From positions 5,828,001 to 5,892,000 of the forward strand of contig NC_016887.1 of the NCBI RefSeq assembly GCF_000284035.1: DNA of 64,000 nucleotides, written 5' to 3'. Positions within the stretch are counted from its first letter, which is position 1; every line of letters begins with the position of its first letter. The DNA comes from Nocardia cyriacigeorgica GUH-2 (lineage in GTDB: Bacteria; Actinomycetota; Actinomycetes; Mycobacteriales; Mycobacteriaceae). Of the stretch, positions 36,985-45,681 are shown in pieces. Under the pieces are notes generated by a model. That model did no database searches. It saw only the letters and a list, made by a program, of their open reading frames with translations, and was not told the DNA's origin. Position numbers and translations under genes: made by a program.

Positions 36985-37728
36985 TTACTTGCCGCCCTTC
37001 ATGTTCTCGTCGGACCACTTGGTGGTGCCGGGAGCCGCGTTCAGGGTGTTGATCAGGTCCATGCCGGCGATCGCCAGGGCCGGGCCACCCACGGCGATGG
37101 TGCCGAGGATGCCACCGATGCCGGCGAACGCGACGATGGTCGGGATGGCCGCGATGCAACCGACGATGGTGAGGCATTCGATCAGGCCGACGGCCGTTCC
37201 GATGATGCCACCGGCGACGACGCCGAGCGCGGTGCCGAGGAAGCCGCCCACCGCGGTGGCGATGCCGAACTGGCTGGCGAACTCGTTCTGCGCACGCTGG
37301 TTCTCGATCGGCGAGGCCACCGGCTTGAGGGCCATGTTCACCGCGTTGACCTTCTTGTCGGCCAGCTTGTCGGCGGGGACGGCGGCCTTGTCCGGGGTCA
37401 GCTCGAGGACCTTGCCCTCCTCCTTGACCACGGGCTTGACCGGCACCTCGACGTCGGCGACGTTGAAGGCGATCGGCAGCGACACCACCGTGGCGCCCTT
37501 CTCGTCCTTGATCACATAGATGTCGTCTTCCTTGACATCCTTCGAGGACTTGGCCAGCTCGAAGGTGCCGTTCTTCAGGGTGGTGACGACGGTCTTGTCG
37601 ACCAGCTTGACGGAATAGCTGATGGGCTGCGCCGCCTCGGCTGCGGGTTCAGCGTGGGCCGTGCCGAACCCCATGGCCATCGCGCCGGTCACCATCGCGG
37701 CAACCGCGGTGGTCTTGCGGAGTTTCAT
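36985..37728 (-). CDS. Secreted protein of unknown function with hydrophobic glycine-rich C-terminus
   Basis: A 247-residue protein with a clear signal peptide (MKLRKTTAVAAMVTGAMAM, cleavage after AHA). A soluble beta-like domain of about 110 residues follows (YSVKLVDKTVVTTLKNGTFEL). The C-terminal half is hydrophobic with glycine-spaced stretches (GIATAVGGFLGTALGVVAGG, VAFAGIGGILGTIAVGG) that could insert in membranes. This two-part layout is common among Nocardia and Rhodococcus secreted proteins of the DUF8020 type, none with known function. Terminator and divergent promoter region show it is transcribed alone. Confidence 0.7.
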   Translation of the reverse strand: MKLRKTTAVAAMVTGAMAMGFGTAHAEPAAEAAQPISYSVKLVDKTVVTTLKNGTFELAKSSKDVKEDDIYVIKDEKGATVVSLPIAFNVADVEVPVKPVVKEEGKVLELTPDKAAVPADKLADKKVNAVNMALKPVASPIENQRAQNEFASQFGIATAVGGFLGTALGVVAGGIIGTAVGLIECLTIVGCIAAIPTIVAFAGIGGILGTIAVGGPALAIAGMDLINTLNAAPGTTKWSDENMKGGK

Positions 37729-38007
37729 TCAGTTTCCAATCCATCATCAGGTTGTCCGCATGCCCTGGACGCCTCACGAGCGAGCTCATTCATTCCGGTC
37801 GGCCGGACCGAAATCCCCTCCGAGCATTGTGAAGACAGACATACAGAACAGAACGCCGTGAGCCTAGACCAACAAAACTCCAGATGCGAGATTCATTACG
37901 TCTAGTTACGAGTCCGAGCGGGTAAGCCTGTCCTTATCTCCTACCCGGTTCTGCATGCCCTTTACGGTGTTGAACAGCTCAGGTCGCATATGGATCGAAT
38001 CCACTTA

Positions 38008-38023
38008 TGTGAGCTTGATCACA
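38008..38023. promoter_or_regulatory. CRP/FNR-type binding site
   Basis: TGTGA, six bases, TCACA: a perfect match to the CRP consensus, also used by actinobacterial Crp (M. tuberculosis Rv3676). It is 168 bp upstream of the iron-sulfur reductase start and 280 bp upstream of the divergent secreted protein start. Confidence 0.6.
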
Positions 38024-38094
38024 GCAGAATAGGCGGTCAACCCCCAGGAAGATGGGGCACCACCCGACCGCAGATCCTACGCTGGACACCAGTA

Positions 38095-38110
38095 GTTACT
38101 GGCGAGTAAC
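38095..38110. promoter_or_regulatory. Palindromic operator GTTACT-N4-AGTAAC
   Basis: A perfect 6-bp inverted repeat with GGCG centre, followed at once by a second TTACTGGC word. Located just upstream of a -10-like TAGGAT. The architecture is that of a TetR-type operator; the regulator is not in the window. Confidence 0.5.
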
Positions 38111-38190
38111 TTACTGGCAGTTAGGATACGAGCCAACCCCGAGGCGCACCGCCTCGACAGCTCGTGTTGCCTCTAAAGAAAGGTCGCGAC

Positions 38191-41100
38191 ATGAATGCCC
38201 TGACCGTGACGCTGGGCACCCTTGGAGCGGCGCTCAGCCTCCTTTGTTGGGTGTCGTTCTTGGGCGGCGCCGGAAACATCGTGCGGACGATCATGATCGG
38301 TCAGTCCGCCCCCGACCGGTGGCGGCCGTTCTTCCCGCGCTTCAAGCAGATGCTGGTGGAGTTCATCGCGCACACCCGCATGAACAAGTTCCGCACCGTC
38401 GGCTGGGCGCACTGGCTCGTCATGATCGGCTTCCTCGCGGGCGCGCAGTTCTGGTTCATGGCCTACGGCCAGACCTTCAAGCCCACCTGGTCGTGGCCTT
38501 TCATCGGGGAAACCTGGTGGTTCCACCTCGGCGACGAAATTCTCGGCGTCGGCACCGTTGTCGGCATCGTCACGCTGATGGTCATTCGCCAGCTGAATCA
38601 CCCGCGCCTGCCCGAACGGCTCTCGCGGTTCAGCGGATCCAAGTTCGGTCCCGCCTACTTCGTCGAGTGGGTCGTGCTCACCGAGGGCATCGGCATGGTG
38701 CTGGTGAAGGCGGGCGTGCTGTCGCTGCACGGGCACTCGAGCTGGACCGACCCGGTCACCGGCCAGATCGCCAAGATCATCCCGGCCAACGTCACGCTGA
38801 TCTCGATCTTCGCCTTCATCAAGCTGATGTCCGGCATGGTCTGGCTGTTCTTCGTCGGTCGCAACATCACTTGGGGTGTGGCCTGGCACCGCTTCTCGGC
38901 CTTCCCGAACATCTACTTCAAGCGTGAGGATGACGGTGGTGTCGCCTTGGGTGCGGCGAAGCCGATGATGTCGAAGGGCAAGGCCCTGGACATGGAGAAC
39001 GTGGATCCGGATACCGACACGTTGGGTGCGGGTCGGATCGAGGACTTCTCCTGGAAGGGCTGGCTGGATTTCACCACGTGCACCGAGTGTGGTCGTTGCC
39101 AGTCGCAGTGCCCGGCCTGGAACACCGGCAAGCCGCTGTCGCCGAAGTTGTTGATCATGTCGTTGCGTGATCACGGGTTCGCCAAGGCGCCGTACCTGCT
39201 GGCCGGTGGCCGCAAGGACATGGGCGGTGACGAGGTCGGCCTGGTCGACACCGACGGCAACCCGAACGAGGCCGCGCTGGCCAAGATCTCCGAGACCGCG
39301 CGTGCGGAGGCGCAGCGGCCACTGGTCGGTGGCGAGGATGTCAGCGGCATCATCGACCCGGAGGTGCTGTGGTCGTGCACGACCTGTGGTGCGTGTGTGG
39401 AGCAGTGCCCGGTCGATATCGAGCATGTCGATCACATCATCGATATGCGCCGCTACCAGGTGCTGATCGAGTCGGAGTTCCCCTCCGAGCTCGCGGGGTT
39501 GTTCAAGAACCTGGAGAACAAGGGCAACCCGTGGGGCCAGAACGCCAAGGACCGGCTCAACTGGATCAACGAACTCGACTTCGACATCCCGGTCTTCGGT
39601 CAAGACGCCGACAGCTTCGACGGCTACGACTACCTGTTCTGGGTCGGCTGCGCCGGCGCCTACGAAGACCGCGCCAAGAAGACCACCAAGGCCGTCGCCG
39701 AACTCCTCGCCACCGCCGGGGTGAAGTTCATGGTGCTCGGTCAGGAAGAGACCTGCACCGGCGACTCCGCCCGCCGTGCGGGTAACGAGTTCCTGTTCCA
39801 GCAGCTCGCCGCGCAGAACATCGAACTGCTGGACTCGGTATTCGAGGGTGTGGAGCAGAAGCGCAAGAAGATCGTGGTCACTTGTGCGCATTGCTTCAAC
39901 GCGCTCAACAACGAGTACCCGCAGGTCGGTGGCAGCTATGAGGTGGTGCACCACACCCAGCTGCTCAACCGCCTGGTGCGCACCAAGCAGTTGGTGCCGG
40001 TGGCGTCGGTGTCGCAGAACGTCACCTACCACGACCCCTGCTACCTGGGCCGCCACAACAAGGTCTACAACGCACCCCGTGAGCTGATGGAGGCCTCCGG
40101 GTCGAACCTGGTCGAAATGCCGCGCCACGGGGAACGGTCGATGTGCTGTGGTGCCGGTGGTGCCCGCATGTGGATGGAAGAACAACTCGGCAAACGCATC
40201 AACATCGACCGCGTCGACGAGGCGTTGACCACCAACCCGGCCAAGATCGCTACCGGCTGCCCGTTCTGCCGCGTCATGCTCACCGACGGCGTCACCGCGC
40301 GTCAGGAAGACGGCAAGGGCGAAGGGGTCGAGGTCGTCGACGTCGCCCAACTCATGCTGGATGCGATCGAACGGGTCGAACCGTCGAAGCTGACCGAGAA
40401 CCTGACTGTCATCCAAGAACCCAAGGCCGAACCCGAACCCGAACCTCAGCCCGAGGCCGAGCCGGAGCCGGTGGCCGAGGCCACGCCCGCGGCGGCCAAG
40501 GCCGCTCCGGCCGGTGGTGGGCTGGCCATGAAGGGCCCGGCCAAGGCACCCGGTAAGGGTCTGGGCATGAAGGGTGCGGCGAAGGCACCCGGTGCGAAGG
40601 CCGCGGCTCCGGCCGAGACCGAAGCCGCTGCGGCCCCCGCGAAGGGTCTGGGCATGAAGGGCGCTGCCAAGGCGCCCGGCGGCAAGGGACTGGCCATGAA
40701 GGGCGCCGCGAAGGCGCCCGGCGCCAAGGCCGAAGCTCCGGCCGAGGCCGCTGCCGAGGCCCCGGAGGCTCCTCCGGTCAAGGGACTCGGCATGAAGGGC
40801 GCGGCCAAGGCGCCCGGCGGCAAGGGCCTGGCGATGAAGGGTGCCGCCAAGGCACCCGGCGCCAAGGCGGCGGCTCCTGCTGAGGCGGCGCCGGCGGCCG
40901 AAGCGCCGGCCGAAACCGCTGCGGCGAGCACCGACACGGCTTCGGCTCCCACCGAGACCAAGCCGACCGTCGCTGCCAAGGGACTGGCGATGAAGTCCGG
41001 CTTCAAGCGTCCGGGACCGAAGGCCCCCGGCGCCAAGGCACCGGCGGCCGCTCCGGCGGAACCGGCCCCGGCCGAGCAGGCTCCGGCGGAATCGGCTTCA

Positions 41101-41499
41101 GCGTCCACGGAACCGGCCTCGGCGCAGGCCGCGACCGAAACCGCCTCGGCCCCTGCCGAATCCATGCCGACGGTCGCTCCCAAGGGCCTCGCCATGAAGT
41201 CGGGCTTCAAGCGCCCCGGACCGAAGGCCCCCGGTACCAAGGCATCGGCGGCTGCTCCGCCCGATGCGGCACCGGCTTCGTCCGAATCCGCTTCGGCTCC
41301 GGCGGAATCCGCGCCCGCCCAAGCGGAAACGGCCTCGGCGCCGGACACCGGTTCGGCGGCCACCGCGACGGAATCCGCCGAGTCGGAGACCCAGGCCCCC
41401 ACCAACGGCAACGGCGCCACGCAGGCCCCGCTGCCCACCGCCAAGCCGGGCGGTCTCGGCTTCAAGTCCGGTGCGAAGGCACCGGGCAAGAAGAACTGA
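38191..41499 (+). CDS. Rv0338c-like membrane iron-sulfur oxidoreductase (heterodisulfide reductase type) with repeat tail
   Basis: An 1102-residue fusion. N-terminal 240 residues: about five membrane helices of the nitrate-reductase-gamma type. Two 4Fe-4S motifs follow: CTECGRCQSQCP near 296 and CTTCGACVEQCP near 395. Then two CCG domains (WVGCAGAYEDR near 484 and MCCGAGGARMW near 651). The last 350 residues are a low-complexity Ala/Pro/Lys tail with nine copies of KGLxMKGAAKAPG. The M. tuberculosis homologue is 882 residues and reported essential; it probably passes electrons between quinones and a soluble partner. ATG 38191 has AAAGG upstream. Confidence 0.9.
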   Translation: MNALTVTLGTLGAALSLLCWVSFLGGAGNIVRTIMIGQSAPDRWRPFFPRFKQMLVEFIAHTRMNKFRTVGWAHWLVMIGFLAGAQFWFMAYGQTFKPTWSWPFIGETWWFHLGDEILGVGTVVGIVTLMVIRQLNHPRLPERLSRFSGSKFGPAYFVEWVVLTEGIGMVLVKAGVLSLHGHSSWTDPVTGQIAKIIPANVTLISIFAFIKLMSGMVWLFFVGRNITWGVAWHRFSAFPNIYFKREDDGGVALGAAKPMMSKGKALDMENVDPDTDTLGAGRIEDFSWKGWLDFTTCTECGRCQSQCPAWNTGKPLSPKLLIMSLRDHGFAKAPYLLAGGRKDMGGDEVGLVDTDGNPNEAALAKISETARAEAQRPLVGGEDVSGIIDPEVLWSCTTCGACVEQCPVDIEHVDHIIDMRRYQVLIESEFPSELAGLFKNLENKGNPWGQNAKDRLNWINELDFDIPVFGQDADSFDGYDYLFWVGCAGAYEDRAKKTTKAVAELLATAGVKFMVLGQEETCTGDSARRAGNEFLFQQLAAQNIELLDSVFEGVEQKRKKIVVTCAHCFNALNNEYPQVGGSYEVVHHTQLLNRLVRTKQLVPVASVSQNVTYHDPCYLGRHNKVYNAPRELMEASGSNLVEMPRHGERSMCCGAGGARMWMEEQLGKRINIDRVDEALTTNPAKIATGCPFCRVMLTDGVTARQEDGKGEGVEVVDVAQLMLDAIERVEPSKLTENLTVIQEPKAEPEPEPQPEAEPEPVAEATPAAAKAAPAGGGLAMKGPAKAPGKGLGMKGAAKAPGAKAAAPAETEAAAAPAKGLGMKGAAKAPGGKGLAMKGAAKAPGAKAEAPAEAAAEAPEAPPVKGLGMKGAAKAPGGKGLAMKGAAKAPGAKAAAPAEAAPAAEAPAETAAASTDTASAPTETKPTVAAKGLAMKSGFKRPGPKAPGAKAPAAAPAEPAPAEQAPAESASASTEPASAQAATETASAPAESMPTVAPKGLAMKSGFKRPGPKAPGTKASAAAPPDAAPASSESASAPAESAPAQAETASAPDTGSAATATESAESETQAPTNGNGATQAPLPTAKPGGLGFKSGAKAPGKKN
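40510..41496. repeat. Nine-copy KGLxMK-xx-KAPG protein repeat in the reductase tail
   Basis: Nine units of about 13 residues (GGLAMKGPAKAPG, KGLGMKGAAKAPG and variants, KGLAMKSGFKRPG twice, GGLGFKSGAKAPG last) separated by Ala/Glu/Pro/Ser linkers of 3 to 50 residues. The units are basic, the linkers acidic. Confidence 0.85.
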
Positions 41500-41522
41500 C
41501 CGACCACAACTGAACAACCGTG

Positions 41523-41560
41523 ATTCGACCCGGGCCCCGCACAGCGGCCCGGGTCGAGTC
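41523..41560 (+). terminator. Hairpin terminator after the iron-sulfur reductase
   Basis: TCGACCCGGGCC (41525-41536) and GGCCCGGGTCGA (41546-41557) are perfect inverted repeats around a 9-base loop, followed by GTCATTT. 23 bp beyond the stop. Confidence 0.7.
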
Positions 41561-41608
41561 ATTTCAGCGGCAGCCGAAATCCGCAGGCCCAGAGGGGAGC
41601 TGAACGAG

Positions 41609-42376
41609 ATGAGCACGGTTCTGATCTCCGGGGGCACCGGTGCGCTCGGAAAGCTGATCGTCGAACGGTTGCGTTCGACCGAACACGAGATCCGCGTGCT
41701 GTCCCGGCGGCCCGGCGCGGGCACCCACGTGGGCGATCTCCAGACCGGAGCAGGTGTCGCCGAAGCCGCGGCGGGCGCCGATCTGATCATCCATGCCGCC
41801 TCCGATTTCCGGGCCTCCGGCCGTCACGACCTACGGCAAACCGAGAATCTGCTCGCTGCCGCCGGCGAGGCCCGGCATCTGCTGTACGTGTCGATCGTCG
41901 GCATCGACCGCATCCCGCTCGGGTACTACCAGCGAAAACTGGCCTGCGAACGGGCGATCATCGACAGCGGCATCCCGCACACCATCCTGCGCGCCACGCA
42001 GTTCCATGAGCTCATCGCTTTCGCCCTCCGCACAGTCGAACGCTGGCCACTAGCACCCTTGCCGCTCGAGTTCCGCTTCCAACCGGTCGCCGCCGCCGAC
42101 GTCGCCACCAGAGCCGCGGAACTCATCGCCGACGACCCACTGGGCCGCACCCCCGACTTCGGCGGCCCCGAACTGTTCACCCTCGCCGAACTCACCGAAG
42201 CTTGGCGGCGCGCATACGGCCGCCCCCGCCACACGATCCGCCTCCCCCTCCCGGGCAAGGTGGCCCGCGCCTACCGTGCGGGCCACAACACCTGTCCCGA
42301 CCACCGCGACGGCACCCAGACCTGGGCGCAATACCTCGATTCCGCCCCGGCCGCCGCCTACCGCCTGCGGGGATGA
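41609..42376 (+). CDS. NAD(P)-binding Rossmann (NmrA/SDR-like) protein
   Basis: A 255-residue atypical short-chain dehydrogenase/NmrA-type protein. The dinucleotide loop ISGGTGALGKLIVERL is at the N-terminus. YVSIVGIDRIPLGYYQRK carries a Tyr-x-x-x-Lys, though shifted toward the NmrA pattern, and HTILRATQFHELIAF matches the NmrA substrate segment. Substrate unknown. ATG 41609 follows AGAGGGGAGC, an excellent ribosome-binding site. It stands alone after the reductase terminator. Confidence 0.8.
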   Translation: MSTVLISGGTGALGKLIVERLRSTEHEIRVLSRRPGAGTHVGDLQTGAGVAEAAAGADLIIHAASDFRASGRHDLRQTENLLAAAGEARHLLYVSIVGIDRIPLGYYQRKLACERAIIDSGIPHTILRATQFHELIAFALRTVERWPLAPLPLEFRFQPVAAADVATRAAELIADDPLGRTPDFGGPELFTLAELTEAWRRAYGRPRHTIRLPLPGKVARAYRAGHNTCPDHRDGTQTWAQYLDSAPAAAYRLRG

Positions 42377-42727
42377 GGCGAGTGGCCGCGCACGCTGGGC
42401 CTACTCCTTTTCGGGGTGCTCCCGCTCGGGGCGCGGCACCGGCACCGGCACGTCGAGGTAATGCAGGTCCGAGCCGTCGGCCCGGATGCGGGCATCGGCG
42501 CGCGCTGATGCCGTATCGCGCCACGCAGCGACACAGATCGACAACCTGGTCATGACACCCATAGGCCCAGCATGTCAGCTTCCAACTGGCGAGGCCAGCA
42601 CATCAGGAAGCAACCCTGATGGCATATGCCTTCAGTTTGACTCCGTGCGAGAATTGCGGATAACTTCTCTCATGGGTGCCCGGTTCGCGGGCGCTGCGGC
42701 GACTATGCACAGCCCTCGGGAGTATGG
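42377..42727. other. Intergenic region with a possible gene remnant
   Basis: 351 bp. The left half contains the short minus-strand frame at 42401-42553. The right half is lower in GC, and the ATG at 42728 follows GGGAG; no other gene is supported. Confidence 0.4.
42401..42553 (-). CDS. Short frame, possible gene remnant or small protein
   Basis: A 50-codon minus-strand frame reading MTRLSICVAAWRDTASARAD and then a hydrophilic end (SDLHYLDVPVPVPRPERE). The C-terminal half has strong actinobacterial codon bias and looks like the tail of a real protein, while the start side degrades quickly into low-GC sequence. It may be the 3' remnant of a deleted gene. Not recognised. Confidence 0.3.
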   Translation of the reverse strand: MTRLSICVAAWRDTASARADARIRADGSDLHYLDVPVPVPRPEREHPEKE

Positions 42728-43957
42728 ATGGATTTCGACTGGTCGGAGGCCGATTCGGCCTTTCGGGACGAGGTGCGGGAGTTCCTGCGAGAGAAGCTGA
42801 CGCCGGAGTTGCGGGCGGCGGGGCGTTTGGCAACGAGCGTTTATCCCGACCATGAGGCCAGCATGCAGTGGCAGCACATTCTGCACGAGCGGGGCTGGGC
42901 GGCGCCCACCTGGCCGGTGGAGTACGGCGGCTGCGACTGGACCCTCACCCAGCACTACATCTTCAATCGGGAATTGGCGCTGGCCGGTGCGCCGCCGCTG
43001 TCGCCGATGGGTATCCGGATGGTGGCGCCGGGCATCATCGCCTTCGGCACACCCGAGCAGAAGCAGTTCTTCCTCAACGGCATCCTCACCGGCGAGGTGT
43101 TCTTCTGCCAGGGCTACTCCGAGCCCGAGGCCGGCTCCGACCTCGCGTCGCTGACGATGAGCGCGGTCGAGGACGGCGAGGACTTCATCTGCAACGGCAG
43201 CAAGATCTGGACCACCCACGCCACCGAGGCGAACTGGATCTTCTGCCTGGTCCGCACCTCGCGCACCGGCAAGAAGCAGCAGGGCATCACCTTCCTGCTG
43301 ATCGATATGACCTCGCCCGGCATCGAGGTCCGGCCGCTGGTAATGACCTCCGGCGAGCAGGTGCAGAACCAGGTCTTCTTCGACAATGTGCGGGTGCCCA
43401 AGAGCAATGTGCTCGGCCGCGTCGACGAGGGCTGGTCGGTCGCCAAGTACGTGCTGGTGCACGAACGCGGCGGCGCGGCCGCACCGGCGTTGCAGGTGAT
43501 GGCGCAGGATCTGGCCGAGGCCGCGGCAGTGCAGTCCGGACCGGACGGCGAACCGCTGATCGACGATCCCGCCTTCGCCGCGCGACTGGCCGATGCCCGC
43601 ATCCGCGCCGACGTGCTGGAGATCCTCGAGTACCGGACGATCTCGGCGCTGGCGCAGGGCCGCGACCCCGGACCGGCCTCGTCTATGCTGAAGATCCTCG
43701 CCACCGAACTGAGCCAGCAGCTCACCGAACTGGCGTTGCTGGCAGCCGGACCGCGCGGCCGGGCCTACCAGCCGCACGCCACCAAACCGGGTGGCCCGAT
43801 CGCCGATTTCACGCCACCGGCCGATGGTTATCACAGCGGGCCGCAGTGGCAGGCCGTCGCGCCGCTGCGTTATTTCAACGACCGCGCCGGTTCGATCTAC
43901 GCGGGTAGCAACGAAATTCAGCGGAACATTCTCGCCAAGGCAGCATTGGGGCTCTGA
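42728..43957 (+). CDS. Acyl-CoA dehydrogenase, larger subunit-like
   Basis: A 409-residue acyl-CoA dehydrogenase. The FAD/substrate motif FFCQGYSEPEAGSDLASL and the C-terminal GSIYAGSNEIQRNIL are typical. The position that is a catalytic Glu in the medium-chain enzyme (Y-E-G-T) is Ala here, as in subunits of mycobacterial heteromeric FadE enzymes, where the base comes from another site. The next gene starts on its stop codon (TGATG), so both products are made together and probably assemble as an alpha2-beta2 enzyme. Substrate, possibly a sterol-type or branched acyl-CoA, is not decided by sequence. Confidence 0.87.
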   Translation: MDFDWSEADSAFRDEVREFLREKLTPELRAAGRLATSVYPDHEASMQWQHILHERGWAAPTWPVEYGGCDWTLTQHYIFNRELALAGAPPLSPMGIRMVAPGIIAFGTPEQKQFFLNGILTGEVFFCQGYSEPEAGSDLASLTMSAVEDGEDFICNGSKIWTTHATEANWIFCLVRTSRTGKKQQGITFLLIDMTSPGIEVRPLVMTSGEQVQNQVFFDNVRVPKSNVLGRVDEGWSVAKYVLVHERGGAAAPALQVMAQDLAEAAAVQSGPDGEPLIDDPAFAARLADARIRADVLEILEYRTISALAQGRDPGPASSMLKILATELSQQLTELALLAAGPRGRAYQPHATKPGGPIADFTPPADGYHSGPQWQAVAPLRYFNDRAGSIYAGSNEIQRNILAKAALGL

Positions 43958-45105
43958 TGGACTTCTCACTCACCGATGAACAGCAGTTGCTGCGCGATTC
44001 CGTCGCGGGGTTCCTGACCGCGCGGTACGAGCTGGAGAAAAGTCGCAGCGCGGCCAAATCCGTGGCCGGCTGGCAGCCCGAGATCTGGCGCGGATTCGCC
44101 GAGGAGCTCGGCATTCTCGGCGCGACGCTGTCCGAGCGGGTCGACGGCATGGGCGGCGGCCCGACCGAATTGATGGTCATCGCCGAGGAATTGGGCCACG
44201 CCCTGGTGGTGGAGCCGTTCGTCGACACCGTCGTGGTCGGCGGCGGGTTGTTGTCGCGGGCGGGCGGCGAACGCGCCGACGCGGTGCTGCGCGAGATCGT
44301 CGCGGGCAGCGCGCGCACGGCCTTCGCGGCGCTCGAGCCGTCGGCGGGGGAATCGGCGCACGATATCTCGCTCACCGCCCGCAAGGACGGCGACGAATGG
44401 GTGCTCGACGGTTCGAAGATCGTGGTCACCAGCGCACCGCTGGCGACGCATCTGATCGTCTGCGCCCGCACCAGCGGAGACCGGCGCGATCGCGACGGCG
44501 TATCGCTGTTCCTCACCGAGTTCGACGCGGCGGCCCCATCGGCCGGGCTCGAGGTGCACAGCTACCGCACGATCGACGACCGGCAGGCCGCCGACCTCAC
44601 CTTCACCGGCTTCCGCCTGCCCGCCGCGGCCCTGCTCGGTACCGAGGGCGAGGCGACCCCGATCATCGAGGCAACCCTGGAGGAGGCCATTGCCGCGATA
44701 GCCGCCGAATCGGTGGGCCTGATGCGCAAGGTCGTCGCCGATACCGTGGAATACAGCAAACAGCGTCAGCAGTTCGGTCAGCCGATCGGCCAGTTCCAGG
44801 TACTGCAACACCGCATGGTGGATATGTATATGGAACTGGAACAGGCCACGGCCGCAGCGTATTTGGCCGCCTTCGCGTTGTCCGGCTCGCCCTCGGAACG
44901 CGCTCGCGCCATTTCGGCGACAAAGGTCACCATTGCCCGCGCTGCCCGTTTCATCGGCCAGCAGTCGGTGCAATTGCACGGCGCGATGGGAATGACCGAG
45001 GAATTGGCCATCGGCCACTATTTCAAGCGGCTCACCGCGATCGAGAACGAATTCGGTTCCAGCGCTTACCATCTGAACCACTACGCGCGCCTGACCAGGC
45101 CGTGA
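43957..45105 (+). CDS. Acyl-CoA dehydrogenase, smaller subunit-like
   Basis: A 382-residue partner of the upstream dehydrogenase. The N-terminal DFSLTDEQQLLRDSVAGFL and C-terminal QLHGAMGMTEELAIGHYFKR are standard for the beta-type subunit; the FAD loop motif seen in the larger subunit is degenerate. One base overlap (TGATG) with the previous gene and a terminator 6 bp after the stop define a two-gene operon. It fits the paired FadE pattern described for mycobacterial CoA ester degradation. Confidence 0.86.
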   Translation: MDFSLTDEQQLLRDSVAGFLTARYELEKSRSAAKSVAGWQPEIWRGFAEELGILGATLSERVDGMGGGPTELMVIAEELGHALVVEPFVDTVVVGGGLLSRAGGERADAVLREIVAGSARTAFAALEPSAGESAHDISLTARKDGDEWVLDGSKIVVTSAPLATHLIVCARTSGDRRDRDGVSLFLTEFDAAAPSAGLEVHSYRTIDDRQAADLTFTGFRLPAAALLGTEGEATPIIEATLEEAIAAIAAESVGLMRKVVADTVEYSKQRQQFGQPIGQFQVLQHRMVDMYMELEQATAAAYLAAFALSGSPSERARAISATKVTIARAARFIGQQSVQLHGAMGMTEELAIGHYFKRLTAIENEFGSSAYHLNHYARLTRP

Positions 45106-45110
45106 ACGTC

Positions 45111-45142
45111 CGCGCTGCCCGGTTCCGCCGCCGGGCAGCGCG
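45111..45142 (+). terminator. Hairpin terminator after the acyl-CoA dehydrogenase pair
   Basis: CGCGCTGCCCGG and CCGGGCAGCGCG form a perfect 12-bp stem with an 8-base loop. Followed by GCTTTCA. It lies between convergent genes and may serve both. Confidence 0.7.
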
Positions 45143-45150
45143 GCTTTCAC

Positions 45151-45681
45151 TCAGCAGTCCTCGAACACGGCCTTGACGTAGCCCGCGGACTGGTAGAGAT
45201 AGTCGTAAGCCCAGCGCACCACGGAAAGCTGCGGTTTCGGATCCACGAAAAGCAATTCCCCGGACCAGCATTTGCCGAGAATGTAGCGGGCGCGGGAGAT
45301 ATGCGGCGTGAACGTCACCACGATGACGCGCGTCCACCCTTCCTCGCGCGCCCGCCGAGCCAGATAGCGCCCCTCACCCCGGGTCGTTCGCGGGTCGGGA
45401 TCGAAGCATTCCACCTCGAAGCTGTATCCACCGTGACAGATCCGGTTGACCAGCGCACTGTGCTCATACGGATTCGACACCAGCACTCGCGGCGCGTAAC
45501 CGTCCCGGGCGAGGGTCAGACCCAATTCCTCGCGCCCGTCGTGGGCGCCGCCGAGAATCAGGATCGCATCGGCAGGTGCGGGTTCTTCGGTCTGCGGCCG
45601 CACATACACCGGCCACAGCGCGGCCGTGACGATCGCGAGCACCACACCGAGAACCAGCACAGTCCCGCCGATCCGCCGCAT
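45151..45681 (-). CDS. YdcF/SanA-like (DUF218) membrane-anchored protein
   Basis: A 176-residue protein with one N-terminal membrane helix (GGTVLVLGVVLAIVTAALWPV) followed by the DUF218 fold. Signature segments are DAILILGGAHDGREELG, the charged RTTRGEGRYLARRAREEG stretch and VIVVTFTPHISRARY. Family members (SanA, YdcF, ElyC) act on or near envelope carriers and barrier functions but have no agreed activity. No operon partner; convergent with the acyl-CoA dehydrogenases. Confidence 0.78.
   Translation of the reverse strand: MRRIGGTVLVLGVVLAIVTAALWPVYVRPQTEEPAPADAILILGGAHDGREELGLTLARDGYAPRVLVSNPYEHSALVNRICHGGYSFEVECFDPDPRTTRGEGRYLARRAREEGWTRVIVVTFTPHISRARYILGKCWSGELLFVDPKPQLSVVRWAYDYLYQSAGYVKAVFEDC

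Larger units (their letters stand above)
37729..38190. other. Divergent regulatory region, 462 bp
   Basis: Lower GC than its surroundings and without coding potential on either strand. It holds a consensus CRP-type site (38008-38023) and a palindromic operator (38095-38110), listed separately, plus AAAGG 8 bases upstream of the ATG at 38191. TAGGAT (38122-38127) is a possible -10. Confidence 0.6.

Noticed and set aside
38173..40416. A 747-codon frame opposite the iron-sulfur reductase
   Set aside because: No recognisable domain; the plus strand carries iron-sulfur motifs and CCG domains.
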